This document shows positions 63,681 through 64,000 of a stretch of DNA of 64,000 nucleotides, piece by piece (the first letter of the stretch is position 1; every line of letters starts with the position of its first letter). The notes beneath the pieces were generated by a model. That model ran no database searches. It had not been told where the DNA came from and saw only the letters and a list, made by a program, of their open reading frames with translations. The position numbers and the translations under genes are program-made. The DNA is from Pirellulimonas nuda (lineage in GTDB: Bacteria; Planctomycetota; Planctomycetia; Pirellulales; Lacipirellulaceae): the NCBI RefSeq assembly GCF_007750855.1, contig NZ_CP036291.1, positions 2,170,001 through 2,234,000 of the forward strand, read 5' to 3'.

Positions 63681-63907
63681 CGGGCGATCTGACTCGCGCC
63701 GGCCCCCGCTCTCGCGCGCCAGAGCCGGCTCATGCTTGGGGCCCATTTGGGGCCCGCGGAGCGTGTTCTCGGTCGCAAATTATTTGACAGCCGGAAGTTG
63801 GGTGTTTAAACCAAGGTTTCGGGCACCCGCTAGTCCCGGCCGTCGGGCCGAGGGGTTTTCCGCTGCCTAACGGCAGATATTTTCGCGGTATGGGGGGGCC
63901 CGGCGCC

Positions 63908-64000
63908 ATGAGCATGGTTCGTCGTCTAGTCGACTGGTTTTCGCCACGCCCCCTGCCAAGGAGCGTCGCGGCGCCGGCGCTGCGCATCCTCCGTCTCGAA
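63908..64000 (+). CDS. N-terminal fragment of a protein, possibly LEPR-XLL type
   Basis: 31 codons from ATG 63908 run to the window end without a stop. They read as a short basic leader with RLVDWFSPRPLPRS and end LRILRLE. Planctomycete LEPR-XLL proteins have a basic N-terminus followed by a LEPRxLL motif, which would fit if the next codons give PR; this cannot be seen. A TTGACA at 63784 with a weak TTAAAC 16 bases later might be its promoter. Not enough sequence to be sure it is a gene. Confidence 0.45.
   Translation, partial: MSMVRRLVDWFSPRPLPRSVAAPALRILRLE

Overview
The window looks like chromosomal DNA of a high-GC planctomycete, most likely Pirellulales. The evidence is the mix of a sulfatase, a Tat-targeted Gfo/Idh/MocA oxidoreductase, a PEP-CTERM metalloprotease, many Ser/Thr-kinase and FHA proteins, an ExbB/ExbD cluster with a squalene-cyclase-type repeat protein, an excisionase-type HTH fused to a receiver domain, and a DUF6666-like protein. 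I see no rRNA, tRNA, CRISPR array, prophage or intact insertion sequence. The genes share one composition, apart from a small four-helix-bundle gene and some repeat-rich spacers.

Layout. 1-8 kb: carbohydrate and sulfate-ester genes (a cut-off enolase-superfamily enzyme, an AlgG-like C5-epimerase, a Tat-exported oxidoreductase, an SGNH-sulfatase fusion). 8-14 kb: an SLC12-like transporter, an exported KatG and a DUF6666-like protein. 14-19 kb: a very large kinase with a degenerate cyclase domain, overlapping an FHA-EAL protein. 19-22 kb: an alpha/beta hydrolase, a zinc-ribbon protein, and DAHP synthase preceded by an aromatic leader peptide and terminator. 22-26 kb: two membrane-anchored proteins with secretin-type domains, then threonine aldolase. 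27-30 kb: hisD and hisC. 30-34 kb: an outer-membrane-type protein, tag and mnmG. 34-38 kb: an HTH-receiver regulator with a long leader, a compact histidine kinase, a toroid-repeat protein and an anchored coiled-coil protein. 38-47 kb (mostly minus strand): NYN nuclease, ATCase, PEP-CTERM metalloprotease, ABC-2 permease, four-helix-bundle protein, GT9 glycosyltransferase, argG. 47-57 kb: a small hypothetical and a prepilin-like protein, then TPR, ExbB, ExbD and a long toroid-repeat membrane protein. 57-64 kb: rhodanese, Hsp70, pseudokinase-FHA protein, ECF sigma factor, tandem-FHA protein, and the first codons of a protein cut by the window end.

The most striking element is at 20784-20957. 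A 23-codon ORF packed with Trp, Phe and Tyr codons is followed by a perfect 14-bp terminator hairpin. A segment inside the ORF nearly duplicates the 3' arm of that hairpin, so it could pair with the 5' arm as an antiterminator. This is a complete ribosome-mediated attenuator layout in front of the first enzyme of aromatic amino-acid synthesis. Other points of interest are the kinase/cyclase plus FHA-EAL pair, the pseudokinase-FHA/Hsp70 pair beside a sigma factor and a tandem-FHA gene, the TPR-ExbB-ExbD-toroid cluster, and a strong promoter with a long structured leader before the HTH-receiver gene.
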